Assembly (NCBI GenBank): GCA_950022655.1
Contig: OX465581.1
Coordinates: 30,475,300 to 30,539,299, forward strand
DNA from: Alentia gelatinosa
Taxonomy: Eukaryota; Annelida; Polychaeta; Phyllodocida; Polynoidae
Reading direction: 5' to 3'
DNA: 64,000 bases
Both the position numbers and the translations under genes were made by a program. Numbering within the stretch: position 1 is the first letter of the stretch; the number at the start of each line of letters is the position of its first letter. This document shows positions 46,510 to 60,575 of this stretch, piece by piece. The notes beneath the pieces are model-generated. The model saw only the letters and a program-made list of their open reading frames with translations. It had not been told where the DNA came from and ran no database searches.

Positions 46510-49500
46510 TGTCAAAACACCACTCCTTCCCCATATATTCCCCCACCACCCACACCCTGCCTCCTCCTATTCCAACCAAAGCTGATGCCAGTGGCGAGAT
46601 TCGGGTAGGGATTCATTGCCTGGGGTTATCATAGGGTGTTGACTTGGGCCCAATGACAAGCAGTGTCGTGTTTGAAGTGTTATCCTTCCAATGATTAACA
46701 TCATTACGAATTGGGCCTCTGATAGATTATCTTGTTGAAAGGTGGCTGGCAGGACAAGTTGGTACGTAGATGGAAATAGGTGGATGAGGGTTGTTTGGTG
46801 GGACCGACGCAGGTGGGCGGAATGAGAGCTGGCGACGGGTCGTGGGGTGACAATGGCATATCGTCGGTAGAGGGGGTTGGGGTACTGATGGGCCCAACAA
46901 TACAAGTTAGCTCCTGTCTGGTCGATCCCACGTGACAAAAGAATGAGCTGGACTGAGTGAAAGGGGTAGACAGGAGGCGAACTGGTGTTTGATGGGGCAG
47001 ATGAGAGAGTTCCAGTTCAGGGAAAGAGGTGGAGTCGGAGAGGCCAACCCACTTGCACTGGAAGCCAATAAGACGCACGAATATATATGACCCAGGAAAT
47101 AGAGCCCAGCGCGGGTATCGGGGAGAAAGAGAAAGGTAGGTTTAGGGGCCATTGGAAAACGAGCTGAACGAGCAGTCACAGCGAATAAGGCCAGCGTATG
47201 TTTGTTATAACGGCAGCGATTGCCTGGTCACTGCTAGGGAGATGTTAGGGGAGATTGATTTACCTGAGAAATCGCTCCTAATCAGGCGAATTACGCATTA
47301 TTCACGTATCAAAACCCTTTGAACCCCTTACCACAATTAGCAATATGTTATGGAAATTGCGTCTCCATTTTCACCTCCGTCGGCAAAGATATCGAGTCAA
47401 TACCCTTGGCAACTTCTCATGCACTACATGCGAATTCTATTCTCCTGTGGTACCGCCAAAGCTATGCCATCATTTTACACCATTGATTAAGCGCGGTCAT
47501 AGTCAGCTAACTCTGTGAGGAAGCAATCACTGTCCCTCCAGCTTGCACGCTTTCGGGGCCTCTCTATACACATGTCGTGGGTTGCGTGGGAAAGTCCAGC
47601 ATCTAACCCCACCGCCCCATCCCACCATGCCTCGCCATGCTCGGCCATTGCCTGGCCTTTTACGAGGCAGCCGCCTCTATTCCCCTTGCCGCCTACGTGT
47701 GGGAGAAATCCATCACTCGCCCAGGAGTGCAGGTGGGGCGAATCGCAGCCAAGAAATCGGGTTTCTTGCAATTGCTTGGGTCCATTGATCGCCATCACAA
47801 CCCTACCACTCTATTACAAGCAGAAAAACCCTGCTCCGAGGGAAAAAGAAGGCGAGTGTGATAAAGGAAAATATGCAAGAAAACCTGTTCCCTGTCATTG
47901 GCTGACCCAATGGGGCCATCAATATTGCTGACTAACTCATTCGTTATCAGATTACATATCTTAATGTCTGTGTGTGTATGCATATACTAATGTATACCTC
48001 CATCATTTTTATCAATTCTCCACTCATCTTGATAGAGCCAGTGGAACATTTGATGAAGAATACATTTCGATCAGTATTGCATATTTGTAATATTGCAAAT
48101 ACATCTTACTGCTTCCTAACCCCATAAGACACGAAATACTTTATGCGTGTGGTATTTTCTTAAAGGATCTCCCACATTCAATAGTTCTGCTAACTTTGTA
48201 CAGTCACACGATGTGTAACTATATATAGTTCATCGAACGAGCGCGATCTGACTGGAGGAGCCGAGAAGTAACCTACATTGACGCCATAGTTATCAATCAA
48301 TCAATCGATTGACCAGCCGCCTATCTCCGACTTATCACGTTTGCAGTGCCCTATAAACGACAGGGCTCCCTGCTGTCGTAATCGATTCCCCCAGGAAAGG
48401 AGTGCATCCGATCTCTAGGCAAGCGTTTCCCAATGACCCGTTTCAGAGATCCTCCAAATGAAATGTTACGCATTCATGCACGACTAGCTGGGGGTTGTAT
48501 TATGTGTGATATGAACTACAAATGCCTGGCACGGGTTGTGCCAGCTGAGTACACGTTTTCTAAAGGAGAAGCGGATCAGAAACCGCTAAGCTTCTTCGAC
48601 AATCGTGATCCTTTTATACTAATGGACACACGATACGGATTGCTGTAGGACGATATAACATCTAGGGGTTGGTATTTACTAGTTTGTATAATTAGACACA
48701 AGAGGCGCTGAGCTTATTGACGGGCCTGGCAATAAGTAGCACTCAGGAGGCAGCCCTGGAGTCAGCCACGAGGAGGTCAATCAATGAACTGAAAGTATCG
48801 TGGCTTCTCTGCAGAGTAACCAACCATGGGCAACCACACCGACCGTTCAAATAAAAAGGTCTACGAAGAGAAGGCTTCCATCCAATTTCACATTCAACAG
48901 TGTCTTTGAATCTATAGGGACAAAAAATACAGTTGTACTCTTGAATATGATAAGCCAACTGATTAACAATGAAAACCTGATGATAAGTGATATAATAGAG
49001 GTGTATACAATTACATACTAACCTTACCCTCTAGGCATGGATATATGAAATGCATGTGAAATTTGCATGAGATATATAGATGTTGGTGCCAAGACGGACG
49101 CAATTGGAAACACGCTTATTTGGAAGGCCCCGAAGAATCTACATGTACGTCTTGGGAGATTTCTTTAAATCACTGGTCATACCGGATAAAGGATGACCGG
49201 ACTGACTGACTTTACAGATTTCATGCTTTGCAACTTCCACTTCATCGTCCCAGACTGAGATGTAATAAGCGCTGTCGTGGCCCTCCCTCTGGGAGTAACT
49301 ATAACGGTTAATAATTGAATAGGTGAGGAAAAAGCGTGTTCTTTTGTGTGATCCCTCTGGACAGGCATGCAGTCGGCCACCTCACCAGTCTCATTACACA
49401 TGTATACAGGGCAGCCTGCAACAGGGAAACCTCCATAATGCCACCATTTTCCAATCGATGGAAGATTCTTTTTATCACACTGAGACCTTATTAAAGTGAT

Positions 49501-52500
49501 TCGCTCCTGCCGTGCCCTCGAGCCCCGAGCCCAGCTAGGCCCATAGTGAGAGGGGGTGGGGCAGGCAGGATGGAAATCCAATACTCAGCTCAGACTCATT
49601 TTTGCAAAGACATTTTACTTTTGGTTTTCAGTTTCAGAGCGATCGAAACGATAACTCAATGAGGAACGATATTAGAGAGGCCAGTTCCACGCGCAATGGG
49701 GTTCTTCTGAATTGTCCTTTTGAGGCGGAGTAATAAAATCCCAGTTTGCAGACCATGACCTTGATGAAAGCGTATGGCTTTTATCAAGACACCCCTTATC
49801 CAAGTTTCTTAATTTTTTTTCCAACAATCAAGGCCGGTTTGAAATTGTCTGCTGGTCATGCAAGCAATATTTTATCAATATCAATACGGTATTGTACCTC
49901 TCGATGTTGCAGACGAATTTCTCCAACATATTCATCACTTTTATCAATGTGTTTTATTTATTTTTCTGGGATATAACCACTCTCAGGACTTAATTATGAA
50001 TTCCCGTAAATAATCGACCACTTTTCTCTTACTCATAGTTGCTGTTAAACGTTCCAGTGTGTTCCTGTTGCGAAAAGCATCACAAAAGACAGACCAATCA
50101 CGGCAAGTCATTGTGTAAGTTGCTCTTTCGTAAGGGAACAATGAGCAGGTTATCGCGCGCCGATCAGATACACCAAACTGATTGAACCTCAGTGGAACTC
50201 TTCTATTTGATGATGAGAATCAAGAGCAAACAGGAAGCGATGGAGCGTCATGAGTGAGGTCTCACATCACTGAATCTTCAATAAGGACAGGTCGGCGGCA
50301 GAACGGGTTACATTCCTCCTGCCTCATTGCCACATCATCCAAACAACCACCACTCACCCTTCCAGCAATCGTTTCTTACTTCTCCCTTATATTTCGCTGA
50401 TTACTTGAATGACATCAATCATTTACATTCTTTTCTCTCTCTGATCGAACGTTCCTCTCACACGCTCCATGCTCGCGCAACATGCGATCTTCTCACCGGT
50501 TAACGCAAGATGAGATTTCATCGACCTATTTATCCCAGTGGAAAGACGGTTTCCAAATATGAGAAACTCGTTCGCAATGCACCTTTTGTGGTTACGCTAC
50601 TGAAATCAAAAAAATATATAGATTACCCTAAAGAAATCCTTTACGTAAATTGGCAATCCAGCTAAAAATCCAAGCTGTTTTTCCTAACTCAAACCTCTAG
50701 AAATGATAACATGATAAAGTTCCAACTTGGTTGAACCAGAAACCTCCTTCAAAATAGCTTCACTTTGTAGGATTAAATGTCCAGAGAATAGATTTGGCAT
50801 GTTCCTAAAATCAGTTTTCAACTGTTGCCCTTTAGAGGTACTATTTATTAACATTTACTAACTGTCTCTATTTTCAATCAGATTAATAGTGAAAATATAC
50901 ATGTATTTTCTGTTTATGCTTAAATGTATCAATTTTCAAGTATTACTCTTCCTAACGATCATTCACTAGATTACTGTCTGAGTAAAGAAAATCCTCAAAC
51001 TTAACACTAGAAGGGGTTCTCATGAAATATACATATATGTGGCCAAATCTCGCTAACCGCCGTATTTTATTTGTTTCACCTCACCTCATCAGTATCATCA
51101 TCCATCGTAGCTTCCCCTTTTCAGAACCCTCATTTAGATATAAAATGTAGGACAATATGCCCCTATTTGTTTTACCAGTAGACTTTTACCAATTCAAAGT
51201 TAGTTAAAGAAGAAGGCTTAGAAGTAGAAGATATAGATATAGTATCCAATGTTTTAACTACGGGCAGTATAGATACTCATAACCTTATAAATTGGGCGTG
51301 TTTCTCAAGATATAGGAACCATATCTCTATATATTCATTAAGGAACATCGGATTTGGAACTGAACATGAACAACTAATATGAAAGCGATATACACTTAAC
51401 AGAACCCAAGGTAAGTACGGACGAGTGCAAAAATATATAACGGAGAATTTTTAGATTGGCAGGTATAATCGTCGTGGTAAAGAGGACAAACCCAGATGAC
51501 CCTCGATGCAGATGTCACGTGCTTTCCTCGCCAGATCAAGTATATTGACCTTGTGCAAAGGTCAAGTGTCTCCATTATTTAGCCGACATTTCTACCTCTG
51601 CCCAGCCGCCTGGAAGCTTGACACTCTTTCATAGGTACACACATGTTTCTAGGAAATGCTTAGTGGTATGATTAAAATGGACGAGAGTCCATAGTATTGG
51701 TCGGTCTAATCTGAACCCCACTGTTATCAACTACCTTTTCATTTATCGCAGTTTTCAATCATAATATGTTTTCACGTAATTTCATCATTCACTATTTCTA
51801 ACGATAGAGCTGAATAGATGTATGAGGTTTTTAATTGGATGGTCCTCCATGACCTCCATAGCCCCAAGGCTATATCAAGGGTGTATTAGAACTCCTTTCG
51901 TCAGTAAAGAGAGTAACTGTAAAAGTATCACACTTATGATTCTGCATGTGCCAATTGTAAATTATCCATCATTGATTCTATCATGAATAAAGGAGGAAGC
52001 CAGAAAAGAGGCTCACTTCCTATATGGACTGACCACACGGGTTGCCATATTAGGTTATCAACTCAACGCTATTCTATTCACTTCCCTAATATTCCCTGTC
52101 CACACTGTGTACAATTTGTTTCTTTCCTGTCAATATCACATGTTGAATTAACAGTACCTAGCTTACCACTGCCGCAATTGTACAATTTCAATCATGTGAC
52201 ATATTTCTATTCTTATCTTAAGAAAAAAAACAATGGTCGAAAAATATAGAGATGTGCTTTTTCTGTCACTATAGCTGAGAACGAGATCCAGATTAATAAC
52301 AGCAGTTTGTGAATTCACACCAGAATTCGCCAATACTCGGGACGTTGATAATGAAACTCAGACAGTTGTACGCAACATCGCTTTTTAATGTCGCACATAG
52401 AAGAATGGAACAGAACATACGAAGAGGTTCATTGTATTTTGTCAAGCACATTCGTCGATCTCACAACGCCCATAATAGTTAAACCCACAGTTGGATCACG

Positions 52501-53045
52501 AGCAGGGCACCGCTCTGTTCCCCTAGTCCCCTTTCAGTCAGCCTTCTCCCACGACTGTGGCGGCCCCTAATGGAAGAAAGGGACGTTAATATTACCACAA
52601 TCCCCTGACAAATCTTGCACAATATCTAAAATTGCAGTATTATCGGCTCGAGTCATTGCGTGATTTGTATGGTACAGCTATTACTGTAGGTTAGTCAGTA
52701 TAGACGGTCAATTCATTTCGGCGGTATCGTATTGCACCAGAAAATACCCTTCTTGAATTGGTGATATTTGTTCAACGGGCAATGCATAGTTATGAATACT
52801 GAGGTGGTCGCTGCGAGGAACTAGTGTAGAGAGCTCGTTTGGTGGATGCTCACGAGGTGTCACTCCTGACTGAAGCACCTGCTCCATGCAGTGCTCCCTG
52901 CGGGAATCATCGTAACTAAAACGAACCCGGCCCATGCACACGCTCGTGTGCAAAGCCTGGGTGAGGATATGAAATATGGAGTATCATGGTAAATGTTTGT
53001 ATACTTTTGTAATGTGTGTATTATTTCATTTTTATGTTTATGATC
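46510..53045. other. Gene-free stretch
   Basis: Several overlapping frames of 60-138 codons occur on both strands, especially at 46.6-47.9 and 49.2-49.6 kb. None has a recognisable domain, and they shift frame relative to one another without splice support. Nothing else organised was seen. Confidence 0.45.
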
Positions 53046-53052
53046 GTGATCT

Positions 53053-53102
53053 GGGAGCTGTTTCAAAACGTGGGTTAAGTCTATAGTTTTGAAACAGCTC
53101 CC
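53053..53102. repeat. Perfect 17-bp inverted repeat hairpin
   Basis: GGGAGCTGTTTCAAAAC at 53053-53069 pairs perfectly with GTTTTGAAACAGCTCCC at 53086-53102 around a 16-base loop. It could be a small palindromic repeat. No T tract, promoter or gene next to it suggests a transcript role. Confidence 0.85.
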
Positions 53103-53740
53103 CTGGTCAATGTTTGTGGTTAATACTTTAAATATTGTTTCGGTTAAGGATGCTGTGGAAGACAATTATAGCAAAAGGAAATAAGTGTAAGGTCTCTTTA
53201 TCTGGTCGGGAGACCTTTATATGATCGAACAAATGATGTAAAGAAGTAAATGGACTTGAACATGAAGGTGTGCGTTGATAAATTATTATTTAAAAAATTA
53301 TAGAAAATAAATCATAAGCGTAAGGATGAATACAAATGCGGGAGATATGTTGTTAAGCAATAATATGTTAATCATTTGTACCTGAATTCTGTGATGTAAA
53401 TTGTCGTGCGACTGTGACTTTGAAAAATATCCAATTTTGCAAGAAAGATATTGTCAAAAATAAATCTATTGAAAAATATACACTGATATATTTCAAAGGT
53501 CATACATATTTGATTATTTTTTCTCTCAAATCAACCGTTATCTCCTTTAGTATAGCACACTTAATAGAATCCAATCAGAATATCGAAGTTAATCTCCATC
53601 ATGATTTCATTGCTTTTAGGCAGGTAATAATAACTGGCCCTAAGTTAGGAGTATAAATATTTGAATAAAGTAATCTGAACTAATTTTGAACTATTACCTA
53701 AAATATCACAACTCCATTAGAAATAATAATACCTGTTAAA

Positions 53741-54688
53741 GTTTAGCGTCCAATTCTCCTGTGAACAGGGCCCCCTACCCCCATCCACACAAGTCAACAT
53801 GCGTGAACAAGAGTGTCTTTAAATATTGTGTGAGAATAGGGGACAATAGTGATATTATTGTCTGTGTTAGAACATTGTGTGGGATCAGTGACCCTAGGAC
53901 AGGCCTCTTGATCAAGAGAGACGCGTGTTCAAAGGCATATCAGACAATTTGGCTTGAACATTTAAACCCATGTCAATTTCCTGAAAATCTAACATGATTA
54001 TCTTCAAGTGTTGTGGAACGCATATCTAGCTTAAAAATCGGGGGTCACCATGCATATTTTTGATTTAGAAATCAATATCATGATTGTATTACAATAAAAT
54101 ACATAGACATTTAAAAAAAATGATTTTCACAAAGTAAAGCCTGTCATTTTCTTCAAACTTTCAAAGTATATAGTTGACGGACAGTACTAGACATATAAAT
54201 TTTAAGATACATAAGTCACCGTCCTTATTTTTGAAAGAATTAAAGAAATCATATGTTTAGAACGTTTCTAATATAAATCAAGCAAACATATATTACTCTA
54301 TTTAAGTATTAAAACAAAACATTAAATATACATATTATGTATTAAAATGAAACACAAAGAACCAGTTTTGACCGGTAATTGACAATATTTGAAAATCACC
54401 AGGTGGCGCCACCGTAAACTGTCCGATATGCCTTTAAGACATTTTGCATTAAGAGACACGACGGATATATATCACAATTATGTAACTTTAGCACTATATT
54501 GTCATTTCAGATTCGAGACTACCGATGTACAATAGTTAACACTTTAACTTTAACAATGATAATACATATAGGAATACTTGCAGGGAGATGCTCTTTGTGG
54601 TTTAGTGGACAAAATGTGACACAATGGTAGCATGTCTCTTAGGTTAATGTCTTTGAGACCTTTAGAGCAATATAGGTGGACGCTAAAG
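53741..54688. mobile_element. Possible element with TTTAGCGTCCA inverted ends
   Basis: TTTAGCGTCCAA at 53742 and AGGTGGACGCTAAA at 54674-54687 form a short inverted pair. They share the GCGTCCA/TGGACGC core with the MITE family at 26.7 and 56.0 kb. Only about 11 bases match and the interior is AT-rich without ORFs, so this may be chance. Confidence 0.3.
54402..54413. other. Perfect 12-bp palindrome GGTGGCGCCACC
   Basis: A GC-rich palindrome in otherwise AT-rich DNA, near the middle-right of the possible 53.7-54.7 kb element. Function unknown. Confidence 0.7.
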
Positions 54689-54689
54689 C

Positions 54690-56005
54690 GGAATTTGATA
54701 TAGTCGAAGTAGATAAATGATAATTACACATGCCACCAATCAGCAAAAGAAAAAAGAGCTGCCCAGTGGAGCTACTTGGAATAAATTACTAGGCTTGACA
54801 TTGATGATATACGCGATTTTAATACAGTTGAAAATAATAGAATGAAAAGGCTCTAAAAGTGAAGAGTGTTCTCCACTTTACTAAGCCATAGAAATTATAG
54901 ATCTGAGAAAACGATAGATTTGCGAAAATGTTCTGTCGGTAAGATGAAAATTGTTAAACTAAATGTCTAAATGGAAGACATAACATGTGCAGTGTTATTG
55001 TAAGTCTTAAGTGGAATTCACACGGTGGGATTAATGTACTTCATGGAGTACAAGATCTTATGAGTTTATGTTCCTTGTTTGGGGTAAATGTCGCCAACAG
55101 AAACATATTTCAGGGAAATGGAACCATACAATTTTGACGAAAAGATTGTGTTTGAGTACAGAATCTCAGCATGATTTGCCTCAGACAAACACCCTGTGAG
55201 GTATATGACTCCCATCGTGTGAATCCCGCTTAAAAGGTAAAAGCTGTACAGACAGAAATCGATCAGGAACGCTCGCCTGTAACAAATGACGGAAGTAAAA
55301 GATAGAGCTCACTCTTTTTAACATGATTCTATTACTACTATAATATTCATATTTAGTACTGTCTGACTCGTTCTTTATTTCATTCAATCTAGAGGTTATC
55401 TAAGGGGAGAATAATCTGGATCTCATGGGAACGCGGACACATCGTATCTCCAACATACGGTAAGGTAACGTTTACATCGATATTCTATTCACCTTTACTC
55501 TGCTACATAACACAGTGAATTATAAATTTTGGCCATATAAATTACGGCTATCATTTGAGGTAGATGTCGATCATTCTCTACCATATTAGGGTTTACCTAA
55601 TGGTACCTTCACCATGCGGTTATAATGTTAGCTCTCTAACACACAATATAAGACTATGAGATTCAATTGTAGTTCGTTTTCGCCATATATAATTGCATAA
55701 ACGCTGTCGGTCCTCTCGCCCATGTTACTGATATTTTAAAGGTCATATTTATGACTGAGGCCTGTGATGGCTTCAAGCAAACATTTCTTTTGTTTATTTT
55801 TATCAGTTCTGTCCCAGGTGACAGATCTTCCACATTGTTATCTAAAATATATGGAATGATGCTTCTATCATTCTCCGTAACTTCCACACCGGAAAAAACA
55901 CATCAATTAAGATAAGGAACTATAAAATCAATAAAATCTCAATCACAGAAAGGAAAACATCGAATCACTAGTTGTCAACCGTGTTGCAGCTTACATTACA
56001 TCAGG
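54690..56005. other. Gene-free stretch
   Basis: AT-rich DNA with only chance ORFs of at most 74 codons. No repeat structure was recognised. Confidence 0.5.
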
Positions 56006-56009
56006 GACT

Positions 56010-56783
56010 TTAAGGCCCGACGTCCACTGAGCTGCCGAAACACTCCGATATGCCCACCGATACACCTCCCGATAAAAAAACGAAATCGCGTCGGAAGGTG
56101 ACCTCTCATCTGGGTAGTTGACCATGTCTCTGAGATTACGCTCCGATTCAAAATAGGGGTTTACGATTTGGTCCCGATGTAAAAGCTGTAGGGTGTCTAA
56201 GACATTTTAACATGTTGAAATGGCGGTGGCTAATCGGGAGAATCGCAGAGTATTCTGTCGGGGAAAATCAGCCTCACATGAAAGGAACTTATCAGAAAAT
56301 TATGGAATTTTGGAATTAGATAGAAGATACATATGCCCACATGGCCTCAAAATTTGGTGATTTTTAATCGGGTCTAATTGTCTCAAATGAATACTTTCTT
56401 AGTTTGACTTGGAACGGTGCTTTTGGAGCCTGGAAATATACACATTGTTGTTCCATGTCTACTTGTCAATATTATTGATGCAATATTTCCTGAATAATAG
56501 TGTATCATATGAATAAAAATGAAAATAACACCTTAAGATATACAATTATGCCCTAGTTGTATCGTTGGGTATATCGGGACTATGATCAACTTTATTTTAG
56601 CGGTCAACCCCTTACGATGCGTGATGAAGTGGGTTGTTTAGACATCTGCGATTTTCCAAATATGTCTCCGTAGACTATCTACGATTTTGCACCTTCCCGA
56701 TATGTCTCCGATTTTAACCTTTTGTATTAAAGCCATATCGGAAGGTTTAAATTTCTACCGTAATAGGTGGACGCCGGGCTTTA
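56010..56783. mobile_element. MITE-like element, GGCCCGGCGTCCACTGAG family, long copy
   Basis: The left end TTAAGGCCCGACGTCCACTG and right end AGGTGGACGCCGGGCTTTA are inverted copies of each other and match both ends of the 26.7-kb copy. The interior of about 730 bp carries dispersed CCCGAT, CTACGATTT and ATCGGGAG words and no ORF. The left part (AGAAAATTATGGAATTTTGG near 56288) resembles the right arm of the 44.3-kb foldback. TTA stands at both edges. Confidence 0.78.
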
Positions 56784-56789
56784 CAATGC

Positions 56790-59700
56790 CGGTGTATCAA
56801 TGCAAGGTACGCGTTAGGCGCGACGTGTGCAGAACGCCCCTCCGCGTCAGCACTGCAGTGCACCACAGCTTCTCTGGTGTAACACCAGGTGGCGAGACGT
56901 CTCTGTGGCGCACTTATCTGGGCGAGCCGCCACAGCAGCTGGCGTCAGGAAGGCGAGACTGGCTACCTATAGGTATGCGTCGCAACGCTGCCCAACCAAT
57001 CTAAATGCCATGTTAAAATGTCGACCGTTCCAATGGGCATTGCTGGGGGTGTATAACTACACGCCGGTATCCCATCACTAGAGTATTATGCCGGTTTTTA
57101 GACACAGGCCCAAGTCATACAGCGGCGTTTCTAGAGGGACTCCTGCCTAGCAGTATATAAAAAAGGGGCCAAGGACATGGCGCGACACATAAGTAGTACC
57201 ATGAAAGATAGCCTTGCTGAAGGTGAAGACAGTCACTTTCTTTACCGAAAATACACAAGAGCTGACCTCTCGCTGGTCTGCTAGGTAAAGTGTTATACTG
57301 TAAGCCTCATCTAGGGTAAACCATGTTGAAGTAGATACTTCCAGGAAGCATGCTGACTTAACGGGAGACTCCAGCTCAAAGCCGATTACGCAACACTGCG
57401 ACAGAGAAGATCGGCATTACGTCAGTAATTCGCTTTCGCCGTTCTATCACAGGAACATAACAAAACAGATCAATGTGAGACGTCTGTGATACCACTGCTT
57501 ATACAAGGTCAAAGCCTTGTCTGCACAGGACTTCCTTGCTTTCTGCTACCTAAGAAGAGCCGTTAGATAGGTGTGTCTTCTGGCAGTCGACTATCAGCAT
57601 GCATACAACTTTGGCACTGCCCTTGCCTCATTGTATCGATCATTTACTGTGGTCATCCCGATATAATCAAATTTTAATTAGTCTGTAGCCTAGACACCAG
57701 TGGATGCATTATAAGTAGCCGGTGAGAGGTCTCTATGAGGCATATCTTTTGTTTATTGTCATCATTTTATCTAACCCTATCATCATAATGCTCTTCGTTT
57801 CTAAAATCACAAAATCAAATGTGTCAGGTTTATTAATCTTATCTTGTTATGTATAAATGAACCAAGTGTTTGGGTCAGTTCTATACAGAGGCCTTTATTG
57901 TAATGTAGGATAAAATAGTCCCACACTTTCCTGTAGAAGTTGGATATATCCGTGTCTTTTACCCCACCCTCCAGGTTAAATTCTAGACATTATATATCCA
58001 GCTATCATGGACCTGAGACGAAACTAGGCGTGAAATAGGCCCTCAAGGTGTGGGGGAGGTGGGGATGGAAGACGTGATGCTTCGCCCCCTCAACCCCCCT
58101 ACTCCCGACTCTGTAAGATGAGAGAGGTGGAGAAACGGGGCGTCGACTGGAGGCAGAGTTAACAAAATACAATTTATGACTGGGACCCTTAGTGATGCGT
58201 CATTTCTACTTGGGGTGAACGACTTCCAAGCTGTGTTTCCACTGAGTTCATCAATTCAGAGCTAATCCTAACCCGCCGGCCCCAGACACAGTAAAACTCA
58301 CCACGACCCGCCATGCCTGTCTACCCACCGCCCTCCCTTCTGCAGACAAGCAGATTAGATCACGTAGACCGGGTGGCCATAACTCTGTAGCCATGAAGCT
58401 ACGACTGGCACTAAGAAGAAACATGGGGGTGTGTTGTGGAAAGGGGTTGAGGCGTGTCCGCTACGCCCGGGTCACCTTGGCCGTCCCGCCGGCTCTGTTC
58501 CCCGCATCTATAGCTACCCGCCCACCCCCCACTATCTTCTAGGTATTCCCATATATAGTCTTGGAAGGTGGACTCATCCTCTCAGCAGATAGCCAGTTAC
58601 CTGTGTGGTCCCATGGACTAGTAAATATTGATGGGAATGATGATCTGAAAGAGGTGGTGCTAGCCTTCAGGCTTTGACAGTCCCTGAAACCACTCTGACC
58701 GGAACGTGTATCAGTCATGCACTAATTCTCTTACACCCGTAGGTGATGTGCGATGTTATGTATTACATGAAATTAATAAGCCACGCACATTTATAAAGAT
58801 ATACCTGTTATTCAAAAGAATAGTTGTGAGTTGATGGCAGTCCTTCTATTCCCTTCGGCAGGTCAGAAACCCAAACCAGGTTCAGGCTATTGCCAACACG
58901 CTGGCTACAGCTATAAGAGGCGGCCTCTCTGAATGTTTAATCCAGATTCACCAGCTACTACTGGTCCCTAGGGTGCCTTCTTTCATTCTTTTATTTTTCA
59001 TTTCCCATGGCGCCGTCAGCGGCCCCCATTTGGCCGATTATCACAGCCCTCATCCAAGGCCGGGGAACTGGCATCAAACAGGACCCTGAGTTTTATGCGC
59101 ATCATACATAAGTAACTAGGGTTATTTATAGATATGCGAGCAGCTCGCACTGGGATGAAAGACTCGGGGTCAATTTGCAACGGGTGTGATGCATGAGGCT
59201 GTAGACTACCTCCCCCTTCCCTCTACTCCCTGCCACACTCCCAGTCTGGGCAACAGGCGTCCTAGTCTGACCAGCGCAGCACCTCCGCATCCGCCTTTGT
59301 ACACATACACACGCTAAGGGCTGGCGGGCTAATGTGCTCCTATCGCAATACTGGGAGGAGATTGCTCTCTCGTTTTCAATTAACCTCGTTATGAATCACG
59401 TAGAGGCAGGGCTCAGCTGAGCCCCCGCTAGGAACCGCTGGAGGTCTTACCCACGCAGTGGCTCCGTTGATATCCACAGGGGTGAAGCGAAGCTAAGGAA
59501 TTGAGTTAATTTGTGTTATTTCCGTTGGGTAACGATGTGAAAGGCAGACCTCCGACGCTGGATTTATTCATATCAGGAACAATCTAGTTTGTATTTACCT
59601 TGTGGATAAACCTTTGCCACCTTTCGTTCATACCTGTTCCTCTTTGACGGAAGCAAGATAAATATGATAAGAGAAACCAATGCCTTGGAAATAACTGAAA

Positions 59701-60085
59701 GTCCCACAATTACAATTCCCCTGAAATATTAGGTTGAGACAAGTTTAATAATCTATTAGACAGGCATCCTGAGGTCTGGTACCAGGCGGCTTAGCTGACA
59801 TCGTCTCGTCAGTGGACCATATATATAGATAAGTCATTAGGATGGACCAAAAGTCACATTGCTGTCATTATCAATCACATGTGTATGGGTGGCGTCTACC
59901 AATATTACACGGTGCCGTCTTACATGTTAGCTTTGCAGGTAGCTTCGTAGGTTTGCAAGGCGGCTAACTGTATACATAGCCCCTTAGTTACATGTACATA
60001 GCAGTCCCACATGTTGTAGACGAACATCTTATAATCGATGCTATAGTTATTTGAATCACGACATAGTGCGATTATTCATCGTTAT
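56790..60085. other. Gene-free stretch, GC-richer from 56.8 to 59.5 kb
   Basis: No coding region was recognised. The left part is GC-rich with one chance frame continuing out of the MITE (56687..57004). C-rich patches (CCCGCCCACCCCCCAC near 58518) and a polypyrimidine-rich patch near 59205-59240 occur. It could hold regulatory or UTR sequence of an unseen gene, but nothing shows this directly. Confidence 0.4.
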
Positions 60086-60087
60086 AA

Positions 60088-60312
60088 GATAACGCCTTAT
60101 GCATAGGTTCACGGATCCTTATACATCGGTCCTCTATCGCCTTGTTCATAGGTCTACTAGTATTCTGTCTAGGTCCACGAGCACGTTATATATTAGCCCA
60201 AGAATACCTTGCATGTGTCTACTAGCACCTTATACATAGATCTACTAACGCCTTCAACATAGCTCCAAAACGGGTCATACATAGGACCGCACATCCTCCA
60301 TGACGAGTATGT
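60088..60312 (+). repeat. Degenerate minisatellite, about 23-bp unit, about 10 copies
   Basis: Units of the type CCTTATACATAGGTCTACTA (then GCA) follow each other: for example CCTTATGCATAGGTTCACGG, CCTTGTTCATAGGTCTACTA and CCTTATACATAGATCTACTA. Spacing is 21-25 bases and divergence is substantial, so this is an old tandem array. Confidence 0.75.
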
Positions 60313-60575
60313 AACTGACAATTTCAAGCCAATAGATCAATGATGTATAAGCATTGGGCTCATGATTACGATGAATGCGCACTCTTTTTATAGGATTTTA
60401 TTCATCCGCCATTATCATAGCGAGATGCTTTCTAAGTGTGAATTTGGGAACACTAACGAAATCTCATTATCTTTTATCATGATATCCTTCACATCATCTA
60501 TAGTTACAAAATATGTATGGTATATCACACAAACGAAACTGATTGTATAACAACAATAAATATATATGTATCATA

